Shown: positions 26,040 through 34,957 of the stretch, piece by piece
Layout of the letters: every line of letters starts with the position of its first letter
How positions within the stretch are numbered: the first letter of the stretch is position 1
The notes under the pieces: generated by a model
Told to the model about the DNA's origin: nothing
The model's database searches: none
Seen by the model: the letters and a program-made list of their open reading frames with translations, nothing else
Made by a program: the position numbers and the translations under genes
Assembly (NCBI GenBank): GCA_963843255.1
Contig: CAWJJQ010000006.1
Span: 434,001-498,000, forward strand
Direction: 5' to 3'
DNA from: Bog-159 sp963843255
GTDB taxonomy: Bacteria > Acidobacteriota > Terriglobia > Bryobacterales > Bryobacteraceae
DNA length: 64,000 nucleotides

Positions 26040-28340
26040 ATGCATCTGGACCGCCGGTTGATGCTCTCGTTGTTTGGCGCCGTTGCCATGGTTTCGATGG
26101 GCTTTGCGTTGTATCAGGTGCTGGCCGAGATGCACGCGCTCAAGGAGACCGTGGAACGGCAGGCGCTGGTGCTGGCGGAAAGCCAGCGGGGGCCGGCGGA
26201 AAAGGCGCTGCAGCAAGGCTCGTCGGACCAGTTGCAGGCCCTGGTGGACCAGTTCCAGAATCACGAACGCATGGCCGGCGTGGCCGTATACAACGAAAAA
26301 GGGCAGCCGCTGGCTATCACTTCAGGCCTGGAATTGCGGCTCTCTGAAACGCCGGCGGCCGTGACGCACGTGCTGCGGGACGGAGGGCCGCGCAGCGACT
26401 TCATCAGGCTGGACGGCCAGCGCATGCACGTTCTGGCCCTGCCGCTCCACGCCGGCAATCAACTGATCGGCGCGATCGCTTTCTTTCATAACCTGGCCTT
26501 CCTGACGGCGTCGGCATGGCGCCACGCCGTGCTGAGCGGGCTGCAAACGCTCCTGATCGTGGGCATGACCCTGCTGATTGTGCACTGGAGCCTGGGCAAG
26601 CCGCTACGCCACATGGCCACCTGGTTGCGCGATCTGCGCACCGGAAACGCTTCCGCGGTCAGCCTGCCGCCGCAGGAGTCGTATTTCAGCCCGATCACGG
26701 CGGAAGTCAGGCATCTGGCCAACAGCCTGCACGTGGCGCGTGCCGCCGCGGAGGAGGAGGCCCGCCTGCGCGACGCGGGGCTCTCCCATTGGACGCCCGA
26801 ACGGCTGCGCATTGTCACGGAAGGGAAGCTCAAAGGCAGCAAGGTGTTCGCCATCTCGAATCGCGAGCCTTATGAACACTCCCGGCAGGGCAACTCGGTA
26901 GTCTGGTCGGTGCCGCCGAGCGGGCTGGTCACGGCGCTCGAACCCGTGATGCGCGCCAGCAACGGCGTGTGGATCGCCCAAGGCACCGGCGATGCCGACA
27001 AAGAGGCCGCCGACGAGTTTGGACGGCTGCGCGTGCCGCCCGATCATCCGCAATACCTGCTGCGCCGCGTGTTTCTGAGCAAGGAGGAGCAGGAAGGGTT
27101 CTATTTCGGCTTCGCCAACGAGGGAATCTGGCCGCTCTGCCATATCGCGCACACCCGCCCCATTTTCCGTACCGACGATTGGGAGCAGTACCAGTCCGTC
27201 AACAGCAAGTTCGCGTCGGTGTTGCTGGATGAAATGGCGGGCGAGAAGGAGCCGCTGGTGCTGGTGCAGGATTACCACTTCGCGCTGCTGCCGCGCATGA
27301 TCAAAGAGCGCCGCCCGGATTCCCGCGTGGCGATCTTCTGGCATATTCCCTGGCCGAACCCGGAAGCATTCGGCATCTGTCCCTGGCAACGCGAACTGCT
27401 GGACGGCATGCTGGGCGCCGACCTGATCGGCTTCCATATCCAGGCACACTGCAATAATTTCCTGCAGACCGTGGACCGGGCGCTGGAATCGCGCATCGAC
27501 TGGGAGCACTTCGCGGTCAACCGGCACAATCACCTGACCACGGTGCACCCGTTCCCCATCAGCGTGGCGTTCAATGGAAACCAAGCCGGACAGAATGGCG
27601 ACGATCCATCGTTCGCCGAGCGCTCGGCGTTATATCGCGAGTTGGGCGGAAAACCCGAATTCATCGGCTTGGGAGTGGACCGGATCGATTACACCAAAGG
27701 CATTCCCGAGCGGCTGCGCGGCGTGGAGCGGCTGCTGGAATTACATCCCGCTTACCGGGAAAAGTTCACCTTCATTCAAATCGGCGCACCCAGCCGGACG
27801 CGCATCAAACGCTACCAGGATCTGGCGGCGGAAGTGGACGCCGAGGCGCAGCGCATCAACCAGCGCTTCCGGACCGGCGCGTGGCGGCCGATCGTGCTGT
27901 TGAACCGGCACCACAGCCACGCCGAAATACAGCCCTTTTACCGCGAGGCGGACGTTTGCCTGGTGACTTCCCTGCACGACGGCATGAACCTGGTGGCGAA
28001 AGAATATGTGGCGGCGCGCGGCGATGAGCAGGGATCTCTGATTCTCAGCCGGTTTACGGGCGCGAGCCACGAACTGGCGGATGCCCTGGTGGTCAATCCT
28101 TACGACACCGATGAACTGGCGGAGGCCATCCATACCGCGCTTACCATGCCGCCCGAGGAACGCCGGACGCGTATGCAGCGCATGCGCGCGGTCGTCAGCG
28201 AACACAACGTGTATCGCTGGGCTGGGAATCTGATCGCGGAACTGGCGGGAATCCGGCTGGAAGCGGCCGTCGCCAAGGCTCTTCCGGGCGCTCGCGGCCG
28301 CCGCGCTCCGCTGGAGCAGGTTGGCAAAGGCGCGGCGTGA
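26040..28340 (+). CDS. otsA: Membrane-anchored trehalose-6-phosphate synthase with HAMP-like region
   Basis: Transfers glucose from a nucleotide sugar to glucose-6-phosphate, making trehalose-6-phosphate (family GT20). The start at ATG 26040 has an ideal GGAGGAG upstream; 766 aa, against ~460-500 for plain OtsA. The extra N-terminus has TM1 (~8-28), an extracytoplasmic sensor-sized segment (~30-155), TM2 (~158-180) and a HAMP-like linker (~181-240). The GT20 domain runs from about 265 (VFAISNREPY; VQDYHFALLPRMI; FWHIPWPNPEAF; LGVDRIDYTKGIPERLRG; SLHDGMNLVAKEY). otsB lies 5.8 kb away on the other strand. The tethering suggests activity set by an external signal (inference). Confidence 0.92.
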   Translation: MHLDRRLMLSLFGAVAMVSMGFALYQVLAEMHALKETVERQALVLAESQRGPAEKALQQGSSDQLQALVDQFQNHERMAGVAVYNEKGQPLAITSGLELRLSETPAAVTHVLRDGGPRSDFIRLDGQRMHVLALPLHAGNQLIGAIAFFHNLAFLTASAWRHAVLSGLQTLLIVGMTLLIVHWSLGKPLRHMATWLRDLRTGNASAVSLPPQESYFSPITAEVRHLANSLHVARAAAEEEARLRDAGLSHWTPERLRIVTEGKLKGSKVFAISNREPYEHSRQGNSVVWSVPPSGLVTALEPVMRASNGVWIAQGTGDADKEAADEFGRLRVPPDHPQYLLRRVFLSKEEQEGFYFGFANEGIWPLCHIAHTRPIFRTDDWEQYQSVNSKFASVLLDEMAGEKEPLVLVQDYHFALLPRMIKERRPDSRVAIFWHIPWPNPEAFGICPWQRELLDGMLGADLIGFHIQAHCNNFLQTVDRALESRIDWEHFAVNRHNHLTTVHPFPISVAFNGNQAGQNGDDPSFAERSALYRELGGKPEFIGLGVDRIDYTKGIPERLRGVERLLELHPAYREKFTFIQIGAPSRTRIKRYQDLAAEVDAEAQRINQRFRTGAWRPIVLLNRHHSHAEIQPFYREADVCLVTSLHDGMNLVAKEYVAARGDEQGSLILSRFTGASHELADALVVNPYDTDELAEAIHTALTMPPEERRTRMQRMRAVVSEHNVYRWAGNLIAELAGIRLEAAVAKALPGARGRRAPLEQVGKGAA

Positions 28341-28345
28341 TCGCC

Positions 28346-28469
28346 GTGGGGCAGGCCCCCGGCCTGCGAGGGGCTCTCAGCCCCGCCGAGAAACAATAAA
28401 TAAGACCCACACTGGCGGCCACGGCGCCTGCGGGGCTGAGAGCCCGCGCAGGCCGGGGGCCTGCCCCAC
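28346..28469. repeat. Large inverted pair of the GTGGGGC palindromic repeat
   Basis: The left arm at 28346-28386 (starting GTGGGGCAGGCCCCCGGCC) and the right arm at 28430-28469 (ending CCGGGGGCCTGCCCCAC) are near-perfect reverse complements of about 40 bp with a 43-bp centre. Each arm alone is also palindromic. They sit just after the otsA stop and could form a strong RNA hairpin. Confidence 0.75.
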
Positions 28470-28530
28470 GTTTACTCTCTAGCTGGCTGGGGAAAACTGG
28501 GGAGAATCCTGAGGACTAAATAGAGGGGTT

Positions 28531-28556
28531 GGAGCCGTTCCCAGAAGAACGGCTCC
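28531..28556. terminator. Perfect 10-bp hairpin between converging genes
   Basis: GGAGCCGTTC (28531-28540) and GAACGGCTCC (28547-28556) pair exactly around a 6-base loop. There is no T-run on either strand, so it is a stable stem rather than a classical Rho-independent terminator. It could protect or end transcripts from otsA (+) or the gene at 28567 (-). Confidence 0.45.
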
Positions 28557-28566
28557 CGCCCAATCA

Positions 28567-28911
28567 TCATTGAATTTGAATAGTCTGGACTTTGAGTTCG
28601 TCGCCGCTCAATGTGCCGTCGACCTTGGCCATTACCGGGCCGCTCTGGGCGTTAGGATCCTTGGCACGGTCAGCGCTGCTGTTGCTTGCTTTCAATGCGT
28701 CAGACGCTTTTTGGTTCCCATCGGCATCCAGTTTCAGCATCTTGCCCGACACCTGGATCGCAAAAGAAGTCGTGGAAGCGGTTGGCGCACAAGCTGCGTT
28801 GGCTTGCTGGGCGGCGCACGAAGCATCGACCAGCTTTCCAGTAAACGTTTCCCCAAATGCGACGGCCGAGGCCACTATCAGGACCGCGCTCAGGGTAATC
28901 ATTCTTAGCAT
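28567..28911 (-). CDS. Small exported protein of unknown function, 114 aa
   Basis: Start at ATG 28911 (MLRMITLSAVLIVASAVAFG), seven bases after a GAGAGGGA Shine-Dalgarno; the upstream in-frame ATG 28926 has none. A signal peptide covers ~1-19. The mature protein contains GKLVDASCAAQQANAACAPTASTTSFAIQVSGKMLKLDADGNQKASDAL. The pattern of two close Cys and a small beta domain ending GTLSGDELKVQTIQIQ resembles periplasmic DUF-type beta proteins common in Acidobacteria. Function unknown. Confidence 0.7.
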   Translation of the reverse strand: MLRMITLSAVLIVASAVAFGETFTGKLVDASCAAQQANAACAPTASTTSFAIQVSGKMLKLDADGNQKASDALKASNSSADRAKDPNAQSGPVMAKVDGTLSGDELKVQTIQIQ

Positions 28912-29101
28912 TGTTTCCCTCTCCATTCGTGATTTGTCGAAGCGGCGCATTGGCTGATGCACCTATGATGCCAGTACCGTGGTTTGAACATGTTGCCAGC
29001 ACAACAAGAGACTCCGGCCCATCCTGACGCGTAAAAAGTACATCAAAAGTGTATTCGGACCGGCAAAGCAGCGCGTATAAAAGCGTACATCGATTTGAAT
29101 T

Positions 29102-29579
29102 TTGGTGTATGATGTTGGTTTGAAGTCGACCACGCTTTTCTTTCTTTTCTTGCTAACCCTCACCAGCCAGGCTATCGGGCAAACTCCTGCCGGATGCAAG
29201 GTGCTTCCGGAGGGCTATCTCGCCGAAAAGCTCGCCTTCTGGCAACAGCGTCTCGAGTTGCAGGATTGGAAGCTTTCAGTGCGTGATGTCGAGTGCCGGG
29301 GACCTCAGGCCCCGAACATTGGGCAACATCCATTGGGATTCAAATACCAAGACGGCTGTGATCCGGGTGCTGCAGGCTTCTGAGTATCAGCTTCCCTGCC
29401 CTGGGATGCTGGCGGACATGGAGTTCACCGTGGTGCACGAATTAATTCACTTGGAACTCTCTTCTCTGCCACGTAGTCAAGCCAGCCGCCGCGACGAGGA
29501 ACACGCCGTCAACCGGCTCACGGACGCACTGCTCGCCAATGAACGACGGCATGACCCTCCCGTGCAGGCCAGCCGGTAA
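29102..29579 (+). pseudogene. Exported HExxH-motif protein disrupted by a frameshift
   Basis: The first frame gives a signal peptide (TTLFFLFLLTLTSQAIGQ) and EGYLAEKLAFWQQRLELQDWKLSV, then runs out of sense after about 29286. A +1 frame from there reads SSAGDLRPRTLGNIHWDSNTKTAVIRVL, then MEFTVVHELIHLELSSLP and ends at 29579. Removing one T in GCGTGATG at ~29286 joins the two into one ~155-aa protein with an HExxH zinc motif. That makes a single-base frameshift, or a sequencing error, the likely explanation. The start codon is unclear (GTG or TTG near 29105-29120). A metallopeptidase-like function is inferred from HELIH only. Confidence 0.6.
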
Positions 29580-29600
29580 CTACTCTTTACTTCACCTTTC

Positions 29601-31133
29601 TTACCTCGATGGTATGAGGTTATACGCCTTGGCCCAGTAGGGCATCTGCCCGATCGGGTCCCCGGCGATGACGATTTCCACGCGATGGTTCTGATCGCGG
29701 CCAGCAGCGGTCGAGGGGGATGCCAGCGGGTGCGTATCGCCGAGACCGCTGGCGGAAATCGCATTGCCCGGCACGCCGCGGCGAATCAGAACATCCCGCA
29801 CCGCGTATGCCCGCTCGGACGAGTACGGGCCGTTCCCTTCCACGTTCACCATTAAGCCGGGATGAGAACTGATGATCGTGGCCACGCCGGCAAGCTTTTC
29901 AGAGATCGCCGGATTGGCGCTGCCTTCGTGAAAATCGGAATCCGCCACGGTGACCACCAGGCCGCGCGGCGTATCGCGCGCCGGCAGCGTGGAACTCAAT
30001 TGCCGGTAAAGCTGAATGCGCAACTCGGTCCGCTGTTGCAGATTCGCATCGGCCTGCGGCCGCACCTCCACCATGGGCTGCGTTTGTACCGGCGCAGGCG
30101 GAGGTGGGGGCGGCGCCGCAGCGGCCGCTTCAGCTTGGCGGCGTGCCTCGCGCTCCTGTTCGAGCAGGGCGCGGCTGGCGTCGGCCTGCGTTTGGGCCGT
30201 CTGCGCGGCGGCTTCAGCGGCCGCCTTCTGGGCTTCCGCGCGCGCTACTTTGTCGTGCGCATCGGCCAGTTCATCCTGTTGCTTGCGCTGGATTGCGAGG
30301 ATACGCGCATCCTCCGCGGTTTGCGTGGCTTGGCGCGCAATAGTCACCACCTGGCTCATCCCGGCTTTACGTGCCTGGGCCTCCTGCGCCTGGCGCAAAA
30401 GATCCGCGGCTTTCGCATAGGTGTCCGGAGCAAATTTGTCCGCGCCGGCGGCGCCCGCGATTTGGATCGCGTTCTGGGCCTGATAGATTTCTACCACTTC
30501 CTGGTATTGGCTCTGCGAGAGCATGGGACCGCTGCCCTCGGCCGCGGCGAGATTGCTGGGAACGTTATACGTATAGTGCCCGCGTGGAAGGAGCTCATAC
30601 TTCGCCTGGATCGGCTCAGTACGGCCAATCGTGTCCGGCCTTATCTGGTTCTCCAGGACCACCACATCGCTAGGCTGCCGCACTGCCGAATAGGGTTCCG
30701 CGGTAACGATCAAACCGAAGGCCTGCAGATCTGTGGTCACGCGCATATGCGCTTTGTCCGAACTGCCTGCCAGGATTTCACCCAGGTTCTTGGCATGCCC
30801 TTCGGGGGTGATTGCCCAAAGCACGTATGTCAAATATTCACGGCCAAAACGAGTCGGTGGCGCCAGATGTTCGAACTTCACATCCACCTCGACCCGGCCT
30901 TCCTTGGATTCAACTATGGCTTCGCCCTTGGCGGGCGGCATCAAAACCGTGCCGCGAAAGTCGATCATGGTAGGGCCGTTGCGGTACTGATAATTAACGG
31001 CGCTTATCGTGCGATCCACTACCGTGACCCGGTAAAGAGGCACCGTTCCCGAATGTTCCGGTTCGTTCTGTGCCCATCCCGCGGCTGTATTGAAAATTAC
31101 GAGAGTAGCGATTGCAATGAGCTTGCGATCCAT
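29601..31133 (-). CDS. OmpA-like envelope protein of the sortase operon
   Basis: 510 aa with a signal peptide (MDRKLIAIATLVIFNTAAGWAQ). Residues ~25-215 form a beta-rich domain (VDRTISAVNYQYRNGP, GREYLTYVLWAITPEGHAKNLGEI). Residues ~215-345 are a long Ala/Glu/Gln-rich coiled coil, followed by a proline run and an OmpA C-terminal-like domain (VNVEGNGPYSSERAYAVRDVLIRRG... GLGDTHPLASPSTAAGRDQNHRVEIVI). It is the last gene of the operon with the LPXTG, VWA and sortase genes, 66 bases after the sortase stop. It probably spans the periplasm and contacts peptidoglycan; that is inference. Confidence 0.85.
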   Translation of the reverse strand: MDRKLIAIATLVIFNTAAGWAQNEPEHSGTVPLYRVTVVDRTISAVNYQYRNGPTMIDFRGTVLMPPAKGEAIVESKEGRVEVDVKFEHLAPPTRFGREYLTYVLWAITPEGHAKNLGEILAGSSDKAHMRVTTDLQAFGLIVTAEPYSAVRQPSDVVVLENQIRPDTIGRTEPIQAKYELLPRGHYTYNVPSNLAAAEGSGPMLSQSQYQEVVEIYQAQNAIQIAGAAGADKFAPDTYAKAADLLRQAQEAQARKAGMSQVVTIARQATQTAEDARILAIQRKQQDELADAHDKVARAEAQKAAAEAAAQTAQTQADASRALLEQEREARRQAEAAAAAPPPPPPAPVQTQPMVEVRPQADANLQQRTELRIQLYRQLSSTLPARDTPRGLVVTVADSDFHEGSANPAISEKLAGVATIISSHPGLMVNVEGNGPYSSERAYAVRDVLIRRGVPGNAISASGLGDTHPLASPSTAAGRDQNHRVEIVIAGDPIGQMPYWAKAYNLIPSR

Positions 31134-31199
31134 GGCTGGTTTCCCTTCCGGGGCTACTTCCGCACGTGACCTGCCAATTTATCGGGAAACCCGGTGGAT

Positions 31200-32222
31200 T
31201 CACGGCATACGCACCAGGTAGCCGGAAACGGAATTCCTGGCCACACTGGTAAGTGTCAGCACGGTTCGCTGATCGCCTTGACTATCCCGGCTATGAAAGA
31301 GAAGGGGCTGGTAGACTCCCCGATTGCGCAGCCAGATGGTCCGGCGTTCCTGCCCAACCCATAGCCAGCCCGTAGCTCGCCCCCTGCTCACATCGGTCGA
31401 TGAGAGCCCGAGCCTGATTCCCGGAGCCAGCTCGCGGGAGTGGTCCTGGCTCACCTGGAACCTCACTTTGCGCATCGCGGATCGTGTGGTTGTCTTGGGA
31501 TGAGTAGCCGACGCGGTTCTGACCGGCGGCTTAACCGGTGGCTCTGGCGCGGGCGCGGTTACCGGCACAGGGGCAGGCGCTGGCGCGGGCGCTATGGACG
31601 GGGCCGATGCGGCAACCACTGGCGTCTGCAACCGTGCCTTGACGATAAAACGCTTGGGCGCCGGGCCGACGTAATAAAACGGATAGCAGGTGATCAGCGT
31701 CAACTCAGGGCTTTGACTGGGGGCCAGCACGGCAACGTCGTCCGGCGTGACGATGCTGGTGTTCTCCACCTGGTAACTGTAATTTCCGCCGGCGGTCTGC
31801 AGTTGGATGACGTCGTTTTTCTCAATATGCCGCAGACCGCGCAGTAGCGTATCGCGATGTCCGGCGATGGCTACGTTTCCCGTTTGGCCCGGCAGGGCCG
31901 TACCAGGAACGTGGCCGAGTGCCACATCCAATGTTTGGGCCCCGTCGCCCTCACGCACCATCGCCTGCATCTTCAGGCGTGGAATTACCAGCCGTCCCAC
32001 CAAGGCATCGGTCGCGAGCGGTGCGGGTCGCGGAGCAGGCAAAGGGGCGGGCGCGGGGCGGCTGGCCAGCTTGCGCTCGAGCGCCTGGTCTTCCTGGCGC
32101 TGCACGAGCTTCATGCGCGCATTCGACCAGACCCACACGCCCACTCCGGCGAGGCCCGCCAGCAGCAGCAGCACCTCCACCGATCGGCGCAGCTTGCTGG
32201 CCCTAATTCGTCGTCTCATCAT
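31200..32222 (-). CDS. Sortase (class D/E-like) with C-terminal extension
   Basis: Cysteine transpeptidase that cleaves LPXTG-type signals. Taking ATG 32222 (340 aa), a membrane anchor lies at ~15-33. The catalytic domain (~72-200) has LVGRLVIPRLKM, His122 in AIAGHRDTLL, Cys179 in LTLITCYPF and Arg191 in PKRFIV, the complete triad. Unlike ordinary sortases it continues with a Pro/Ala-rich linker and a ~90-residue beta-rich domain of unknown role. The start overlaps the VWA gene by about 20 bases. The likely substrate, an LPHTG protein, is encoded two genes upstream. Confidence 0.92.
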   Translation of the reverse strand: MMRRRIRASKLRRSVEVLLLLAGLAGVGVWVWSNARMKLVQRQEDQALERKLASRPAPAPLPAPRPAPLATDALVGRLVIPRLKMQAMVREGDGAQTLDVALGHVPGTALPGQTGNVAIAGHRDTLLRGLRHIEKNDVIQLQTAGGNYSYQVENTSIVTPDDVAVLAPSQSPELTLITCYPFYYVGPAPKRFIVKARLQTPVVAASAPSIAPAPAPAPVPVTAPAPEPPVKPPVRTASATHPKTTTRSAMRKVRFQVSQDHSRELAPGIRLGLSSTDVSRGRATGWLWVGQERRTIWLRNRGVYQPLLFHSRDSQGDQRTVLTLTSVARNSVSGYLVRMP

Positions 32223-33135
32223 AGCGGTAGCTGGTGCGGGTGCGCGCAATTATGCGCTCGCGCCCTGGCGCGGATACGCGCACGTGAATGCGCCGCAACG
32301 CGCCTCCGTTCGACGCCATGGGCTGATAGCCGATCGTGTAGCGCCGGCGGATATCCTTAGCGATGCTGGTACATACTTCTTTCAAATCGTCTTCGCCGGC
32401 CGGAAAATATGCCTGGCCTCCGCTGATGCCGGCCAACTTCTTCAGGATGCGCGGATCGCGGTCGGCATCCTCCGTATCGAAAAGGCCAATCGTGTAAATC
32501 GTGGCGATACTCCGCTCGACCATATCCAGCATCTGCCCCCGCTTGTGTTCGCTGGCATTGTCCCCACCGTCGCTGATCACTACCAGAGTCTTTTTATCGC
32601 GCTTTCCCAGCTTCAATTGCGCCAGACCGTCCACGATGGCGTCGTTAAGCGCGGTTCTTCCTTCCGCAAAACCGCGGGCGAGGGCGGACCGCAGCAATCG
32701 AATGTCATCGGAGAACAGCATGGGCTGCGGCAATCCTGCCTTAACCGTGTCGTTGAAGTTCAGCACGAAAATTTCGTCCCGCGGATTGCTGCCCTCAATA
32801 AAGGCCATGGCCGATAACAGGACCTCCGCGCGCTTCGACGCCATGCTGCGACTGTTATCGACCACAATGCCCACCGTCACGGGTATATCGTTGTCTGCAA
32901 AAACGCTGATATCCTGGCGGACTCCGTTTTCGTCGACGTGGAAATCGTCTTTGGAAAGTCCCGTGATAAATCCGCCGTCCCGATCTTTGACGCTGACGTC
33001 TAGCAGCACCAGGCGGACATCACTATGAATCACGAAGTCCGGCTCGTCACCGGAAAAAGCCGCCAGCCATCCGGGTTTCAAAAATGAAACGGCGCCGGCA
33101 ACCATCAGACTTCGAATTGCCGTGCGCCGCTTCAT
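32203..33135 (-). CDS. VWFA-related protein with MIDAS motif
   Basis: 310 aa. The N-terminus MKRRTAIRSLMVAGAVSFLKPGWLAAF resembles a Tat-type signal (RRxxI). Then comes a VDxSVKDRDGGFITGLSKDDF segment typical of VWFA-related acidobacterial proteins and a von Willebrand A domain with the MIDAS DNSRS (VDNSRSM near residue 92), TALNDAIVDGL and VVISDGGDN. It should bind Mg2+ and mediate protein contacts in the envelope. It lies in an operon between the LPXTG protein and the sortase. Confidence 0.9.
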   Translation of the reverse strand: MKRRTAIRSLMVAGAVSFLKPGWLAAFSGDEPDFVIHSDVRLVLLDVSVKDRDGGFITGLSKDDFHVDENGVRQDISVFADNDIPVTVGIVVDNSRSMASKRAEVLLSAMAFIEGSNPRDEIFVLNFNDTVKAGLPQPMLFSDDIRLLRSALARGFAEGRTALNDAIVDGLAQLKLGKRDKKTLVVISDGGDNASEHKRGQMLDMVERSIATIYTIGLFDTEDADRDPRILKKLAGISGGQAYFPAGEDDLKEVCTSIAKDIRRRYTIGYQPMASNGGALRRIHVRVSAPGRERIIARTRTSYRYDETTN

Positions 33136-33167
33136 AGTCGGTCCGAACGTGTTGCCAAGTAATCACT

Positions 33168-33902
33168 TTACGCCGTGCGCTTCAACCGGAGCAAGCCGGC
33201 TAAGCCAAGCAGGAAGGCTCCGCCAAGCCCAATCAGAGGATACGGGCTGCCGGTGTGCGGTAATTGCTGGGGCTGCTCCTGCGGCGCGGGAGTAGTTTCG
33301 GGTGCGGGCGTCGGCGCGGTATTCTGCGCAACTTCATTTGGCTGTTCCGCCGGCGCCGGAGTCATCGGCTCGGTTTGGGCCGGAGTTTCCGTCTGCGGGC
33401 TTTCGTTGTTGGTGGCCGTGGTTTCACTACTGGCAGTGGTTTCAGTAGTAGTAGCGGCAGGCGCGGGTAACGCCATGGCTATCTGCTCCAGGTGCTTTGG
33501 ATACGGGAATTCGGAGCCGGTCAAGTCGCCCGGAAAATACCAGTCGCGCATGGCCTTCGCGGTTCCGGGAGGCGTCTCCCAGAACGTAAAAGTGGTCTTG
33601 CCAGTCGCATTCATCCGTTCGGCGGGAATTGCCAGTATCGTGTTGATGATATGCGTCTGATAGCGGTCGAAGATCTGGACTACATGCCGGTCGCTTTGAG
33701 AATCGTAAAGCTTAAGCACGTATTGTCCCGGTTGCAATACAGTTTCGCGGATCTGAATTGGCTGATTTTGTACGGTGAGAATGGTTCTCTTATCCCATTC
33801 GTCGCCGCGCGCGGGACGAATGAACAGGCTGCCCGCCGTCAAAGCCAAACCGCAAAATACGGTCAGCGCCCTCCCAGAGGGAAAAATTGAATGCAGCGTC
33901 AT
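33168..33902 (-). CDS. LPXTG-type surface protein, probable sortase substrate
   Basis: Start at ATG 33902 (MTLHSIFPSGRAL), preceded by a GGAAAGGAAG Shine-Dalgarno; 244 aa. A signal peptide covers ~1-33. Residues ~35-150 form a beta-rich domain (ILTVQNQPIQIRETVLQPGQYVLKLYD; FTFWETPPGTAKAMRDWYFPGDL). A Thr/Pro/Glu-rich stalk (~150-215) precedes LPHTG, a ~20-residue hydrophobic helix and the basic tail RLKRTA: the textbook sortase-sorting signal. First gene of the four-gene sortase operon. In a Gram-negative its attachment point is unknown. Confidence 0.88.
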   Translation of the reverse strand: MTLHSIFPSGRALTVFCGLALTAGSLFIRPARGDEWDKRTILTVQNQPIQIRETVLQPGQYVLKLYDSQSDRHVVQIFDRYQTHIINTILAIPAERMNATGKTTFTFWETPPGTAKAMRDWYFPGDLTGSEFPYPKHLEQIAMALPAPAATTTETTASSETTATNNESPQTETPAQTEPMTPAPAEQPNEVAQNTAPTPAPETTPAPQEQPQQLPHTGSPYPLIGLGGAFLLGLAGLLRLKRTA

Positions 33903-34112
33903 GAAAGTGTTCTTCCTTTCCTTGTCTCGTAGAGAACATCTGGACGAAGCCCAGACACTCTTGCTCAAACCTAAGGCAGTTGCCGTGCCATTACCCGCAA
34001 GTCGTTTTGAAATTAGAAAATCAGGAGAATAGGTGGAGCAATTTCGTGACAAGATCGGAAGTTTTTACGCGTGTGCTGCCGCACTAAATGTTACTCAGAT
34101 TATATTAGGATA

Positions 34113-34898
34113 TCAACGTCTGGAGCCGTGCGCTATCCACCGCAAGAATTCGCGCACTGCAATGGGGCCGGGCAATTGATAGCGCGCGCTGGTGACCGGA
34201 GCATCTCCAACTTTCACCGTGATGGAATCGGGCAACACGCTGAACGCATCTTCATCGCTGATGTCGTCGCCCAGATACACGGTCAGAAAATCCTTGACGC
34301 CCAGGCGCTCGTTAATCCACTTGACCGCGGCGCCCTTGTGCCAGTTGGTTCGCGGCACAATGTCGAAAATTTTCGACCCGGGGTTGACACGGAACAGCGC
34401 GCCATAACGCGCCACCGCCGCGAACACGATGCGCTCGATCTCCACGCTACCCTGTTCCGAAGCCAGACGATAGTGGACCGTGCCCGTCAGTCCTTTGCGC
34501 TCCACAATGGCGCCGGAAATGGATGTGAGCTCCAGGTCGAGCTCGTCGCACAGCCGGTCCAGTTGTTCGCGCTGCGCCGATGCGACCGGCTCCACGAACC
34601 GCAACTGGCGCCCGAAGATCTCGAGTCCGTGATTCCCGGCGTAAATCAGGCGGTCCAGCCGGATGCGCGCGTAAAGGTCCTCGATGGCGCGGCCGCTGAT
34701 GATGGTGGCAATGATTCCCTCCTGGTGCGCAAGCAACTTCAGGATGCCGGCGGTCTCTTCGTCAAGCTGCGGTACGCCTGGAAGCGGCGAGATGGGCACC
34801 AGCGTACCGTCAAAGTCTAGAAAAAGAGAAATCAGGTGGGCGTTGCGAAGACGCTCCTCGACCTCGGAGACAAGCTGCGCCGCAGGATTAATGATCAC
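34113..34898 (-). CDS. otsB: Trehalose-6-phosphate phosphatase
   Basis: Removes phosphate from trehalose-6-phosphate to give trehalose. 261 aa, normal for OtsB. HAD-family motifs: FLDFDGTLVPI (DxDGT) near residue 28, TIISGR near 61 and GDDISDEDAF near 222 with a Lys in between (HKGAAVKW). It completes the pathway begun by the otsA gene at 26040. It sits downstream of frr and ahead of the sortase operon, both on the same strand. Confidence 0.95.
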   Translation of the reverse strand: MIINPAAQLVSEVEERLRNAHLISLFLDFDGTLVPISPLPGVPQLDEETAGILKLLAHQEGIIATIISGRAIEDLYARIRLDRLIYAGNHGLEIFGRQLRFVEPVASAQREQLDRLCDELDLELTSISGAIVERKGLTGTVHYRLASEQGSVEIERIVFAAVARYGALFRVNPGSKIFDIVPRTNWHKGAAVKWINERLGVKDFLTVYLGDDISDEDAFSVLPDSITVKVGDAPVTSARYQLPGPIAVREFLRWIAHGSRR

Positions 34899-34957
34899 TC
34901 GCCCTCAGGCCAGCACCACCGTGGCCAGTGTACGCTCCGGGACAAATCGTCCCGGAT

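Noticed and set aside
26604..27584. 326-codon frame opposite otsA
   Set aside because: Fully antisense to the GT20 domain, without signal, motif or RBS.
28531..28556. Rho-independent terminator
   Set aside because: The stem is perfect but no T-run follows on either strand; kept only as a stable hairpin.
31440..31847. Long open frames opposite the sortase and OmpA genes
   Set aside because: They are on the non-coding strand of well-supported genes and show only the high-GC codon shadow.
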